Assembly: GCF_003254585.1 (NCBI RefSeq)
Contig: NZ_QJGZ01000041.1
Coordinates: forward strand, 1-64,000
Length of the DNA stretch: 64,000 bases
Origin: Flavobacterium sharifuzzamanii
GTDB taxonomy: Bacteria > Bacteroidota > Bacteroidia > Flavobacteriales > Flavobacteriaceae
Direction of reading: 5' to 3'
The notes beneath the pieces were generated by a model. It saw nothing but the letters and a program-made list of their open reading frames with translations. It had not been told where the DNA came from and did no database searches. Shown here one piece after another: positions 24,406 through 32,796 of this stretch (position 1 is the stretch's first letter; every line of letters starts with the position of its first letter). Position numbers and translations under genes: made by a program.

Positions 24406-24927
24406 ATGGAATCGTTTGAAAACATATTTTTTATTAGTGGTATCCATGGAGTTGGAAAAGGAACTATTTGTAAAGAAATAGCATCTAAAAGTGAATTAAT
24501 ACATCTTACGGCAAGTGAAGTTTTAAAATGGAGTGATATTAGTTCTTCAGATAATAAATTGGTTGAAAATATTTCTTCCACGCAAGAAAAATTAATTTTT
24601 GGATTAAATAATTTAGTCAATAGGGATAAGAAGTATTTACTTGATGGGCATTTTTGTTTGCTGAATTCATTAAATATTCCTTGTAAAATTGATGAAGAAA
24701 CTTTTGATATTCTTAATCCATGGGTGATTTTCATTGTTATAGATGATATAGAAAAAATAGCAAAACGACTGGAGAATCGTGATGGTAAAAAATATGATAT
24801 TCAAGTTTTGAACGAATTACAAAATATGGAAATTGAATATGCAAAATATCTTTCGAGAAAGTACTCTGTTCCGTATATAGAGATTATTGATAATAATTAT
24901 GAACAGTTATTAAATATGACTAGGTAA
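24406..24927 (+). CDS. P-loop NTPase, nucleotide-kinase-like
   Basis: The 173-aa product starts at the ATG at 24406; an earlier in-frame ATG at 24382 would add eight residues that do not fit the fold. MESFENIFFISGIHGVGKGTICKEIASK is a strand followed by a Walker A loop (GIHGVGKGT), as in adenylate kinase-like enzymes. DGHFCLLN and a later RLENRDGKKYD lid-like segment fit the same fold, but I do not recognise a named kinase. The stop overlaps the start of the next gene by one base (TAATG), so the two are translationally coupled. Base composition is very AT-rich (14 G+C in the 60 bases from 24541), unlike the genes around it. Confidence 0.72.
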   Translation: MESFENIFFISGIHGVGKGTICKEIASKSELIHLTASEVLKWSDISSSDNKLVENISSTQEKLIFGLNNLVNRDKKYLLDGHFCLLNSLNIPCKIDEETFDILNPWVIFIVIDDIEKIAKRLENRDGKKYDIQVLNELQNMEIEYAKYLSRKYSVPYIEIIDNNYEQLLNMTR

Positions 24928-26459
24928 TGAAAGTTTTGCTAGACACAAATATTATTATTCATAGAGAAGCAAATAAAATATACAAACCAGAAATTGGTCA
25001 ACTTTTCAAGTGGATAGATAATCTCAAATATTCAAAATACATTCATCCTTTGACTGTTGAAGAATTAGAAAGATATAAGGATCCAAATGCTCTAGATACC
25101 ATGAGTATCAAAATTGAGAGTTACAATTTGCTTAAACATCAAGCTCCGCTGGGTGAAGAAATTCTTAAAGTTAGTAAGAAGATTGACAATCAAGATAATG
25201 ATATAAATGACACCCAAATCTTAAATGAAGTTTATGAAGGTAGAGTAAATATTCTAATTTCAGAGGATAAAAAAATACATACTAAAGCAAATTTATTAGG
25301 GATTTCAAATAAAGTTTATAAAATCCAAACTTTTTTAGAAAAAGTCATTTCAGAAAATCCGGAATTAGTTAATTATAAAGTTTTATCCGTTCAAAAGGTC
25401 GATTTTGCAAAAGTCAACATTAAGGATTCATTCTTTGATAGTTTTAGAGAGGATTATGAAGAGTTTGATAGTTGGTTTAATGACAAATCGGAAGAATCAT
25501 GTTATGTCTGTTATAGTGATGGAAACTTAACAGCATTTCTTTTTGTTAAAATCGAGAGTGAAAAAGAAAATTATTCAAACATTTCACCTTTTTTTCAACC
25601 AAAAAAGAGATTGAAAATAGGCACTTTAAAAGTTACTGGAAATGGTTATAAAATAGGTGAACGTTTTCTTAAAACTATTTTTGACAATGCAATTCAGTAT
25701 AATGTGGAAGAAATTTATGTTACTCTCTTTACGAAAAGACCTGAGCAAGAACAGCTGATTGAAATGCTTGAAGAATGGGGATTTTTGTACCACGGAATAA
25801 AAACAACTAAAAATGGTGAAGAGCGAGTGTATGTTCGATCATTTGGTAAAAACCTACCGAAGAACATTCAAAATCCCAAATTAACTTTTCCCTTCTTTTC
25901 TTGGGAAACGAATAAATACATTATAAAAATTGAACCGCAATATCATACAGAACTTTTCCCAGATAGTATAAATACAAGGGAAGATAAATCTAAATATATC
26001 GAAAACGAACCGCATAGAAATCGAATAAGTAAAGTCTATATATCACACTCGAAAGATCGAAATTTAAAATCTGGTGATATAGTTTTAATTTATAGAATTG
26101 GAGAAGAAGGAACTCAAAAGATTTACACAAGTACTATTACAACAATTTGTATCGTTGAGAACATTAAAAATGAATTTGAAAATTTTGAAGAGTTTTTTGA
26201 AACTTGTAATAGGAAAACAATGATTTCAAAAGAAGACTTAAGAAATAAATGGTGGGATAAATTCCCTAAATATCGACCTTTTGTAATCAATTTTCTATTT
26301 GCATATTCTTTACCAACACCAAAGCCAACAATAAAAGATTTAATTGACTTAAAGATTTTTGAAGATAGCAAAAGTATACCTTTAGGCATTATAAAATTAA
26401 CTGATGAACAGTTCAAAGATTTAATTAATTTTGCATATAAAATAAAAAAAATATTATGA
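24927..26459 (+). CDS. PIN nuclease-GNAT-PUA-like fusion protein
   Basis: A 510-aa protein with three apparent domains. Residues ~1-130 are a PIN-type nuclease with the acidic set Asp6 (LLDTNII), Glu45/46 (LTVEELERY), Asp92/95 and Asp114 (ISEDKKI), so catalysis is plausible. Residues ~190-310 look like a GNAT acetyltransferase: LKIGTLKVTGNGYKIGERFLKTIFDNAIQYNVEEIYVTLF, then EEWGFLYHG. Residues ~315-470 look like an EVE/ASCH/PUA-type RNA- or modified-base-binding domain (KVYISHSKDRNLKSGDIVLIYRIG...ICIVENI). It overlaps both neighbours. PIN domains cut RNA, often tRNA or mRNA; the combination suggests an RNA-directed toxin or RNA-processing factor. The target is unknown. Confidence 0.72.
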   Translation: MKVLLDTNIIIHREANKIYKPEIGQLFKWIDNLKYSKYIHPLTVEELERYKDPNALDTMSIKIESYNLLKHQAPLGEEILKVSKKIDNQDNDINDTQILNEVYEGRVNILISEDKKIHTKANLLGISNKVYKIQTFLEKVISENPELVNYKVLSVQKVDFAKVNIKDSFFDSFREDYEEFDSWFNDKSEESCYVCYSDGNLTAFLFVKIESEKENYSNISPFFQPKKRLKIGTLKVTGNGYKIGERFLKTIFDNAIQYNVEEIYVTLFTKRPEQEQLIEMLEEWGFLYHGIKTTKNGEERVYVRSFGKNLPKNIQNPKLTFPFFSWETNKYIIKIEPQYHTELFPDSINTREDKSKYIENEPHRNRISKVYISHSKDRNLKSGDIVLIYRIGEEGTQKIYTSTITTICIVENIKNEFENFEEFFETCNRKTMISKEDLRNKWWDKFPKYRPFVINFLFAYSLPTPKPTIKDLIDLKIFEDSKSIPLGIIKLTDEQFKDLINFAYKIKKIL

Positions 26460-26839
26460 AAGTAGTACTGTCAATTAAACCCCAGTTTGCAAACAAGATA
26501 TTTGATGGGACAAAAAAGTTTGAATTCAGAAAAGCTATTTTCAAAAACCAAAATGTAACTTCAGTTTTGGTTTATGCTTCTTCACCTGTTCAAAAAGTAA
26601 TTGGAGAATTCGAAATAGAGAAAATATTTAATCTTGACCTTAAAGAACTTTGGGACAAAACCAAAGAATATTCAGGTATAACCGAAGATTATTTTTATGA
26701 ATATTTCGAAAATAGGCAACAAGGTTTTGCTATTCAGATAAAAAATAAAAATAAATTTGAAGAGCCTAAATGTTTAAAGGCTGATTATAATTTAACACCA
26801 CCTCAGTCATTTGCATATTGGTCAAATGAAAAGAGATAA
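26456..26839 (+). CDS. ASCH domain protein
   Basis: A 127-aa protein that is essentially a single ASCH (PUA-like) domain: VVLSIKPQFANKIFDGTKKFEFRKAIF, then VLVYASSPVQKVIGEFEIEKIF, and a C-terminal PPQSFAYW. ASCH domains bind RNA or nucleotides, and some act as nucleoside amidohydrolases. The start overlaps the stop of the PIN-GNAT gene by four bases (ATGA), so the three genes form one coupled unit. A terminator follows at 26848-26880. Confidence 0.85.
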   Translation: MKVVLSIKPQFANKIFDGTKKFEFRKAIFKNQNVTSVLVYASSPVQKVIGEFEIEKIFNLDLKELWDKTKEYSGITEDYFYEYFENRQQGFAIQIKNKNKFEEPKCLKADYNLTPPQSFAYWSNEKR

Positions 26840-26847
26840 AAACAAAA

Positions 26848-26880
26848 AAAACCGATAAGCTTTAAAAGTTTATCGGTTTT
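26848..26880. terminator. Bidirectional terminator between the ASCH gene and sufD
   Basis: Arms aaaaccgataa and ttatcggtttt with A and T runs on both sides. It can end the plus-strand cassette and the minus-strand sufABCD transcript. Confidence 0.75.
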
Positions 26881-26901
26881 CATTTTTATAAATAGAATTT
26901 A

Positions 26902-28218
26902 TTACAAATCAAATCCTAAATTCACGCCCAATTTCATGGCAATGATTTTAGTAATTCTTTGTTTTAATTCTGGTATTTTAATGCTTTCGATTACGGCGTT
27001 TGAGAATGCGTACATCAATAAAGCTTTAGCTTCTTTTTTCGGAATTCCGCGTGACTGCATGTAAAACATTGCTGTTTCATCAAGCTGTCCAACTGTACAT
27101 CCGTGAGAACATTTTACGTCGTCAGCGAAAATCTCTAATTGAGGTTTTGCGTTGATAGTTGCTTTGTCGCTCAATAAAATGTTGTTGCTTTTTTGGAAAG
27201 CATTTGTTTTTTGAGCTTCTTTTTCTACCAAAACTTTTCCGTTGAAAACTCCTGTCGAACGATCAGAGAAGATTCCTTTGTAATCTTGGAAACTTTCGCA
27301 GTTTGGCTGTGCGTGGTTTACCAAAGTATAATGGTCAACGTGTTGTTTGTCATTTAAGATTGAAATTCCGTTTAACGTACTTGTTAATCTTTCACCAAAG
27401 TGATAAAAGTTTAAGTTGTTACGAGTTAAATTTCCACCAAAAGAGAAAGTATGCACATAAGCGTGGCTTTCTTGTTGTTGGGAAACGTAAGTGTTGTCAA
27501 TTAAATTGGCTTCACTATTATCGTTTTGAATTTTGTAATAATCAACAATCGCGCGTTTTTGAGCAAAAATCTCTGTAACAGAGTTTGTTAAAACTGGATT
27601 TTCATTCAAACTTTGGTGACGCTCAATAATTTGAACATGTGAATTTTCGCCCACAATAACCAAATTTCTTGGCTGAACCATTAAAGCCGCTTCATTTCCT
27701 GTTGAGAAATACATAATCTCAATTGGTTTATCAGCTACTTTTTTCTTCGGAATATTGATAAAAGCACCCTCAATTGCAAAAGCGGTATTCAATGAAGTCA
27801 AGCTGTCATCTTTGCTTGCAATTTGATTAAAGTACGTATCAATAACCATTTTATATTTTGGTTTGGTCAATGCCGATGACATCAAGCAAACATCGATTCC
27901 GTCATGTGTTGTAGAAGACAAATGCGAACTGAAAACGCCATCGATAAATACTAATTTGTAAGTATCAATTTCGTGTAAAAAGTATTTTTTTACTTGATTG
28001 AATTCGATTGCATTTTCCTGCTTTGGAAAAACCGTAAAGTCATTTTTTAAGATGGCATTTAGCGATGTATATTTCCAAGCTTCTTCTTTTTTGGTTGGGA
28101 AACCTTTATTTTCGAAGTTTTTTAAAGCATTTGTGCGTATGTCATGTAAATCTGAATGTACATCAACACGCTCTTCAAAAGCCATAAAAGACGATACTAA
28201 TTTTTCTTTTAAATCCAT
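26902..28218 (-). CDS. sufD: Fe-S cluster assembly protein SufD
   Basis: A 438-aa SufD subunit of the SufBC2D scaffold complex in the cytoplasm. N-terminal helices (GFPTKKEEAWKYTSL is the family entry motif) are followed by the right-handed beta-helix core. The C-terminal KCSHGCTVGQLDETAMFYMQSRGIPKKEAKALLMYAFSNAVIE carries the conserved cysteine and histidine. It is the last gene of the sufA-like/B/C/D segment. Its normal successor sufS lies 4 kb away beyond the plus-strand cassette. Confidence 0.95.
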   Translation of the reverse strand: MDLKEKLVSSFMAFEERVDVHSDLHDIRTNALKNFENKGFPTKKEEAWKYTSLNAILKNDFTVFPKQENAIEFNQVKKYFLHEIDTYKLVFIDGVFSSHLSSTTHDGIDVCLMSSALTKPKYKMVIDTYFNQIASKDDSLTSLNTAFAIEGAFINIPKKKVADKPIEIMYFSTGNEAALMVQPRNLVIVGENSHVQIIERHQSLNENPVLTNSVTEIFAQKRAIVDYYKIQNDNSEANLIDNTYVSQQQESHAYVHTFSFGGNLTRNNLNFYHFGERLTSTLNGISILNDKQHVDHYTLVNHAQPNCESFQDYKGIFSDRSTGVFNGKVLVEKEAQKTNAFQKSNNILLSDKATINAKPQLEIFADDVKCSHGCTVGQLDETAMFYMQSRGIPKKEAKALLMYAFSNAVIESIKIPELKQRITKIIAMKLGVNLGFDL

Positions 28219-28229
28219 TGTTCTTTTGT

Positions 28230-28290
28230 TTCCTTCGGTGTTTCAGGTTTCAAGTTTCATGTTGCCTATTGAAACTTATTCCCCTTGAAA
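28230..28290. repeat. tttcaggtttcaagtttca-type intergenic repeat, sufD side
   Basis: Repeated tttca/caagtttca words and a complementary ttgaaac segment lie just before sufD and run into the 3' end of the four-helix-bundle gene. Related words flank its other side at 28693-28738 and also occur at 29497-29560 and around 51870-51900. Confidence 0.5.
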
Positions 28291-28655
28291 TCTTTTTTAT
28301 TTAGGTAAGTGATAAAGTTTTTTATTTTACCGCTTAAATTTTCATAATCTTTTTTTAAAGCTTCGAATTTTTCTTCTGAAATATATTCAAAATCAAAAAT
28401 CCGATATAACTGAGACCTTGTTTCTCCGGCTGAACCTTTTGCGATAGATAAAAATTGTCGAAATTCTAAATTTCCATCCCTTTCAAAACCTTCAACAATG
28501 TTATCCATCACCGAACCCGAAGAACTTTTTATTTGATTTTTAAATCTGAGGTCAGATCTTAACTCTGTTTCAACTGAAATAAAATGTATTTCTTTTGCTA
28601 ATCGTCTCGCCTCTTTCCAGATTTCTAAATCTTCAAACCTCGTAATTGTTGCCAT
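28266..28655 (-). CDS. Four helix bundle protein (S23/IVS family)
   Basis: A 129-aa protein of the four-helix-bundle family once named S23 because relatives are encoded in intervening sequences of 23S rRNA genes. Matching features are FEDLEIWKEARRLAKEIHFIS, then IKSSSGSVMDNIVEGFERDGNLEFRQFLSIAKGSAGETRSQLYRIFD and a final helix. The molecular role of the family is not established. Its place between sufC and sufD, flanked by tttcaag-type repeats on both sides, is unusual and suggests insertion. The last codons run into the repeat. Confidence 0.88.
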   Translation of the reverse strand: MATITRFEDLEIWKEARRLAKEIHFISVETELRSDLRFKNQIKSSSGSVMDNIVEGFERDGNLEFRQFLSIAKGSAGETRSQLYRIFDFEYISEEKFEALKKDYENLSGKIKNFITYLNKKDFKGNKFQ

Positions 28656-28692
28656 TTCTATTTTAATAAATTTAAGTTTAAACTTACAAAAT

Positions 28693-28738
28693 GTAATTCA
28701 ACTTGAAACTAAAAAAATATGAAACTTGAAACAAAAAT
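28693..28738. repeat. ttgaaac-type intergenic repeat, sufC side
   Basis: Words aacttgaaac and gaaacttgaaac are the complement of the tttcaag words on the other side of the four-helix-bundle gene at 28230-28290. Confidence 0.5.
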
Positions 28739-29515
28739 TTAGTTTTCTGCTTTGATCCAGTCGTATCCTTTTTCTTCTAATTCGTATGCTAATTCTTTTC
28801 CGCCAGATTTTACAATTCTTCCGTTGTAAAGAACGTGAACGAAATCAGGAACGATATAATCTAACAAACGTTGGTAGTGCGTGATAACAATAATAGCGTT
28901 TTTGTCGCTTTTTAATTTGTTTACGCCATTTGCCACGATTCTTAAAGCATCGATATCAAGACCAGAATCGGTTTCGTCAAGGATAGCTAATTTTGGCTCT
29001 AACATTGCCATTTGGAAGATCTCGTTTCTTTTTTTCTCTCCTCCAGAAAATCCTTCGTTTAACGAACGAGAAAGAAATTTACGGTCGATTTCCAACAATT
29101 CAGATTTCTCACGAATTACTTTCAACATTTCGTTAGCTGGCATTTCTTCTTGTCCGTTTGCTTTACGAGTTTCGTTGATAGCAGTTTTCATGAAGTTAGT
29201 AACGCTAACTCCAGGAATTTCTACAGGATATTGAAAAGAAAGGAAAACACCTTTATGTGCTCTCTCTTCAGGAGCTAAATCGGCAAGATCTTCTCCGTCA
29301 AGAATTACTTCTCCATCTGTAACTTCGTAGTTTTCGTTTCCTGCGATAACAGCAGAAAGTGTACTTTTTCCAGAACCGTTTGGTCCCATGATAGCGTGAA
29401 CTTCTCCAGCTTTAACTTCTATATTAATTCCTTTAAGGATTTCTTTATCACCAATTGCGGCGTGAAGGTTTTTTATTGATAACATCTTTTTTTTGTTTAA
29501 AGTTTCAAGTTTCAA
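28739..29515 (-). CDS. sufC: Fe-S cluster assembly ATPase SufC
   Basis: A 258-aa ABC-type ATPase of the SufBC2D scaffold. Walker A is GPNGSGKST, the signature is FSGGEKKRNE, Walker B is AILDETDSGLD, and the switch histidine is in VITHYQRLL. The start at 29515 adds a few residues before MLSIKNLHAAIG; the internal ATG giving MLSIKN is an equally likely start and would match the usual family length. It lies 92 bases after sufB. Confidence 0.95.
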   Translation of the reverse strand: MKLETLNKKKMLSIKNLHAAIGDKEILKGINIEVKAGEVHAIMGPNGSGKSTLSAVIAGNENYEVTDGEVILDGEDLADLAPEERAHKGVFLSFQYPVEIPGVSVTNFMKTAINETRKANGQEEMPANEMLKVIREKSELLEIDRKFLSRSLNEGFSGGEKKRNEIFQMAMLEPKLAILDETDSGLDIDALRIVANGVNKLKSDKNAIIVITHYQRLLDYIVPDFVHVLYNGRIVKSGGKELAYELEEKGYDWIKAEN

Positions 29516-29606
29516 GTTCTCAGTTGTACTGAAAAGCGAAACTTTGAAAAATCTTTTATTTTAATAATGATATAAAATTCTTTTTTAATGGTTAAAAACT
29601 CGATTT

Positions 29607-31055
29607 TTAACCTACAGATCCTTCTAAAGAAATCTCTAATAATTTTTGAGCTTCAACGGCAAATTCCATCGGAAGTTTGTTCAAAACATCTTTACTGAAA
29701 CCGTTTACAATTAAGGCAATCGCTTTTTCAGTCGGAATACCTCTTTGGTTACAATAGAAAACTTGATCTTCTCCAATTTTACTTGTAGTTGCTTCGTGCT
29801 CGATTTTTGCAGATGGATTTTTACTTTCGATGTAAGGGAAAGTATGCGCACCACAATTGTTACCCATTAATAATGAATCACATTGTGAAAAGTTTCTTGC
29901 ATTCTCTGCTCTTGGAGAGATTTGCACTAAACCACGGTAGCTATTTTGTGATTTTCCAGCCGAAATACCTTTAGAAATAATAGTCGATTTAGTGTTTTTT
30001 CCTAAATGGATCATTTTTGTTCCAGTATCAGCTTGTTGGAAGTTATTGGTAACAGCAATAGAATAAAATTCTCCTACTGAATTATCTCCTTTAAGTACGC
30101 AAGAAGGATATTTCCAAGTTACAGCAGAACCAGTTTCAACCTGTGTCCAAGAAATTTTAGCGTTTGTTTCGCATAAACCTCTTTTAGTTACGAAGTTGTA
30201 AACTCCACCTTTTCCTTCTTTATTTCCAGGGAACCAGTTTTGAACTGTAGAATATTTAATTTCAGCATCATCCAAAGCGATTAATTCAACCACAGCAGCG
30301 TGTAATTGGTTTTCGTCACGACTTGGAGCAGTACATCCTTCAAGGTAAGAAACGTAACTTCCTTCATCGGCAATAACTAAAGTTCTTTCGAATTGTCCAG
30401 TTCCTGCTTGATTGATTCTGAAATACGTTGAAAGTTCCATTGGGCATTTTACGCCTTTTGGAATATAACAGAAACTTCCGTCAGAGAAAACTGCTGAGTT
30501 TAATGCTGCGTAGAAGTTGTCTTTTTGAGGTACAACAGTTCCTAAATATTTTTTTACTAATTCTGGATGCTCTTTAATAGCTTCTGAAATTGGACAGAAA
30601 ATAATACCTTTTTCCGCCAAAGTTTTCTTGAAAGTTGTTGCAACAGAAACAGAATCGACAACAATATCCATCGCGATATTGTTCATCTTTTTTTGTTCGT
30701 CAATAGAAATTCCAAGTTTCTTGTACATCTCTAATAATTCTGGATCAACATCGTCTAGAGTTTTATTAGGATCTACTTGTTTTGGAGCTGAATAATATGA
30801 AATTGCCTGAAAATCTGGTTTTTCATAACGTACGTTTGCCCACTCTGGCTCAATCATTTCTTTCCAAGCACGGAAAGCTTCGATTCGCCATTCGGTCATC
30901 CATTCAGGTTCTTCTTTTTTAAGAGAAATAGCTCTTACAATTTCTTCGTTTAAGCCAATAGGGAAAGTCTCAGATTCTATATTGGTATAAAATCCGTACT
31001 CATATTCTTTAGTTTCCAGTTCGATCTTTAAATCGTCTTCGGTGTATTTGCTCAT
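29607..31055 (-). CDS. sufB: Fe-S cluster assembly protein SufB
   Basis: A 482-aa core scaffold subunit on which SufC, SufD and SufSE-delivered sulfur build the cluster. It contains FCYIPKGVKCPMELSTYFRIN, the EGCTAPSRDENQLHAAVVEL motif, and near the C-terminus DSLLMGNNCGAHTFPYIESKNPSAKIEHEATTSKIGEDQVFYCNQRGI. Full length. It is transcribed after the sufA-like gene, from which it is separated by a hairpin repeat. Confidence 0.96.
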   Translation of the reverse strand: MSKYTEDDLKIELETKEYEYGFYTNIESETFPIGLNEEIVRAISLKKEEPEWMTEWRIEAFRAWKEMIEPEWANVRYEKPDFQAISYYSAPKQVDPNKTLDDVDPELLEMYKKLGISIDEQKKMNNIAMDIVVDSVSVATTFKKTLAEKGIIFCPISEAIKEHPELVKKYLGTVVPQKDNFYAALNSAVFSDGSFCYIPKGVKCPMELSTYFRINQAGTGQFERTLVIADEGSYVSYLEGCTAPSRDENQLHAAVVELIALDDAEIKYSTVQNWFPGNKEGKGGVYNFVTKRGLCETNAKISWTQVETGSAVTWKYPSCVLKGDNSVGEFYSIAVTNNFQQADTGTKMIHLGKNTKSTIISKGISAGKSQNSYRGLVQISPRAENARNFSQCDSLLMGNNCGAHTFPYIESKNPSAKIEHEATTSKIGEDQVFYCNQRGIPTEKAIALIVNGFSKDVLNKLPMEFAVEAQKLLEISLEGSVG

Positions 31056-31068
31056 TATTTTTGTTATT

Positions 31069-31140
31069 GTCTAAAGTTTTGGAGTCTAAAGTTCGAAAGT
31101 CAATTGAAGTCTTTATGACTTTACAACTTTCAGCTTTTGA
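31069..31140. repeat. aaagtc/gactt intergenic hairpin, second copy
   Basis: The same word family as 20136-20210 (gtctaaagttcgaaagtc and its complement gactttacaactttc), filling the gap between sufB and the sufA-like gene. Confidence 0.6.
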
Positions 31141-31470
31141 CTAAAGAGAGAATGATTCTCCGCAACCGCAAGTTCTGCTTGCATTCGGATTATTGAAAAC
31201 GAAACCTTTTCCGTTTAATCCGCCAGAAAATTCTAAAATTGTTCCAGCTAAGTAAAGGAATGATTTTTTTTCAACAGCAATTTGTATGTCGTTGTCAACG
31301 AATATTTTGTCGTCTTCTCCTTTGGTTTTATCAAATTTTAAATCGTAAGACAAACCAGAGCATCCACCACTCTTTACACCTACTCTTACGTAGTCGTGTG
31401 CGGCGTCAAAACCATCATCAGTCATCAAATCGATGATTTTCTTTTTGGCAGTATCAGAAACTTTTATCAT
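31141..31470 (-). CDS. sufA: Iron-sulfur cluster carrier, HesB/IscA family (SufA-like)
   Basis: A 109-aa A-type Fe-S carrier that accepts clusters from the SufBCD scaffold and passes them to target proteins. The three ligand cysteines are in GVKSGGCSGLSYDL and at the C-terminus in TCGCGESF. I chose the start at 31470 (MIKVSDTAKKKI), the normal family N-terminus, rather than an upstream ATG that adds ten residues. First gene of the SUF cluster, with a candidate -7 box at 31569-31576. Confidence 0.9.
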   Translation of the reverse strand: MIKVSDTAKKKIIDLMTDDGFDAAHDYVRVGVKSGGCSGLSYDLKFDKTKGEDDKIFVDNDIQIAVEKKSFLYLAGTILEFSGGLNGKGFVFNNPNASRTCGCGESFSL

Positions 31471-31568
31471 TGTTCTTAGATGTTTGTTTTTAATGAACAT
31501 TTTTGATCTGTAATGAATTTAGTACAGATTTAAAACGCTAATTTTCAATGTTAAATAGAAATTATCGG

Positions 31569-31576
31569 CAAAGATA
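31569..31576 (-). promoter_or_regulatory. Candidate -7 box of the suf operon
   Basis: TATCTTTG on the minus strand fits TAnnTTTG and would give a leader of about 90 bases before sufA. No TTG is placed at the ideal distance. Confidence 0.4.
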
Positions 31577-31774
31577 CGACTTAAAAACCTTTTTCCATAG
31601 CGGTTCACATTATTATAACAAATGTGAAAATAGATAATACTTATTTTGATAAAATCGACTTTGAAATAGTTCTAAAATTTCAAAAGGAACTCCTTTTTAG
31701 AATTAAGCTGCAAATATCGCTCCTAAATGTTAAAAAACAAGTATTTCTACTGATTATAACCATTTTTTATTCAA

Positions 31775-31782
31775 TAATTTTG
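31775..31782 (+). promoter_or_regulatory. Candidate -7 box for the coiled-coil membrane protein gene
   Basis: TAATTTTG, 20 bases before the start at 31802, fits TAnnTTTG. Confidence 0.45.
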
Positions 31783-31801
31783 CAGAAAATTAGGAGTAAT
31801 T

Positions 31802-32722
31802 ATGAAAAAACAAAATGAAATAAAGTGGTTTAAACCCTTGTTTGCTATAATTTTTGTTTTAGGAGTAGGTGCTGTAGTCTTGGTTTTTAGCAGTGAACCT
31901 GATAAGAATAATAGTGAAGCTAAAGAGGAAAGTATTGCCAATATAATCTCATTTGAAAGTAAAGAAACAAGTGAGCAAAAGAATATTTTGGATTCTTTAA
32001 ATGCATTAAAAAAAGCATATGATCAGGCTATTTTAGAAAAAACAGCTTTGTCTAAAGAATTAGAATTAGAGCGTAAAAATGTTGAAAATTTAGTAGCTAT
32101 TATTAAAGCTTCTAATAATCCATCGGCGGAGCAGATTAGAGTTTATCGAAATCAGCTTTCAGATTTGAATACGTCATTAGAAAACAGAGTTCAGGAAATT
32201 AAAAAACTGAAATCTCAGAATAAAAATTTATTGACAGAAATAGAAAGCCAGAATGTTGTCATGTACAATCAAAAAGTAGAAAATGACACTTTGGTATCTA
32301 AACAAAAAAAGTTAGAATCGACTTTAAAAGATGCTTCAAAATTGTATTTAAGCAACTTTAAAGCTATTGCACTTCGTGAAAAAAATTCTGGAGCTGAATT
32401 GGAAACGACAAAGGCAAAGAATACAAAAAAACTTAAAATTAGTTTTACGGTTAACGGAAATGCTGTTGCAAAGACAGGAAGAAGAGTTTTTTATGTTCAG
32501 GTTTTAGATCAGAAAAACACTGTTCTAGGAGATAATAAACTGATTGAATTTGGCAATGATAAAGCGCTTGTTTACAGTTTTATAGTAAGCACAGATTTTC
32601 AAGGTAAATCGGTAAATGCCTACGGGGTTTTGAATGCTGACCAGTTTAAGAAAGGAACGTATTTTGTGAATTATTTTGACAAGCAGGAAATAATGGGAAG
32701 CACTTCGGTAACATTAGAATAA
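31802..32722 (+). CDS. Membrane-anchored coiled-coil protein of unknown function
   Basis: A 306-aa protein with a single membrane segment at residues ~12-30 (PLFAIIFVLGVGAVVLVF). A long coiled coil follows at residues ~58-200 (LDSLNALKKAYDQAILEKTALSKELELERKNVENL..., NQLSDLNTSLENRVQEIKKLKSQNKNLL...). The C-terminal beta domain (~210-306) begins KLKISFTVNGNAVAKTGRRVFYVQVLD. This shape suggests an envelope spacer or scaffold facing the periplasm. No family name recognised. It is divergent from the suf operon and monocistronic. Confidence 0.75.
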   Translation: MKKQNEIKWFKPLFAIIFVLGVGAVVLVFSSEPDKNNSEAKEESIANIISFESKETSEQKNILDSLNALKKAYDQAILEKTALSKELELERKNVENLVAIIKASNNPSAEQIRVYRNQLSDLNTSLENRVQEIKKLKSQNKNLLTEIESQNVVMYNQKVENDTLVSKQKKLESTLKDASKLYLSNFKAIALREKNSGAELETTKAKNTKKLKISFTVNGNAVAKTGRRVFYVQVLDQKNTVLGDNKLIEFGNDKALVYSFIVSTDFQGKSVNAYGVLNADQFKKGTYFVNYFDKQEIMGSTSVTLE

Positions 32723-32767
32723 AAGTTTTTTTGACTTTAAAATTTAGCAAAAGGAGTTTGAATTTTC

Positions 32768-32775
32768 TAGCTTTG
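32768..32775 (+). promoter_or_regulatory. Candidate -7 box for the MBL hydrolase gene
   Basis: TAGCTTTG fits TAnnTTTG and lies 21 bases before the start at 32797. Confidence 0.4.
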
Positions 32776-32796
32776 TTCTTTTAGAAAATCACTCTC

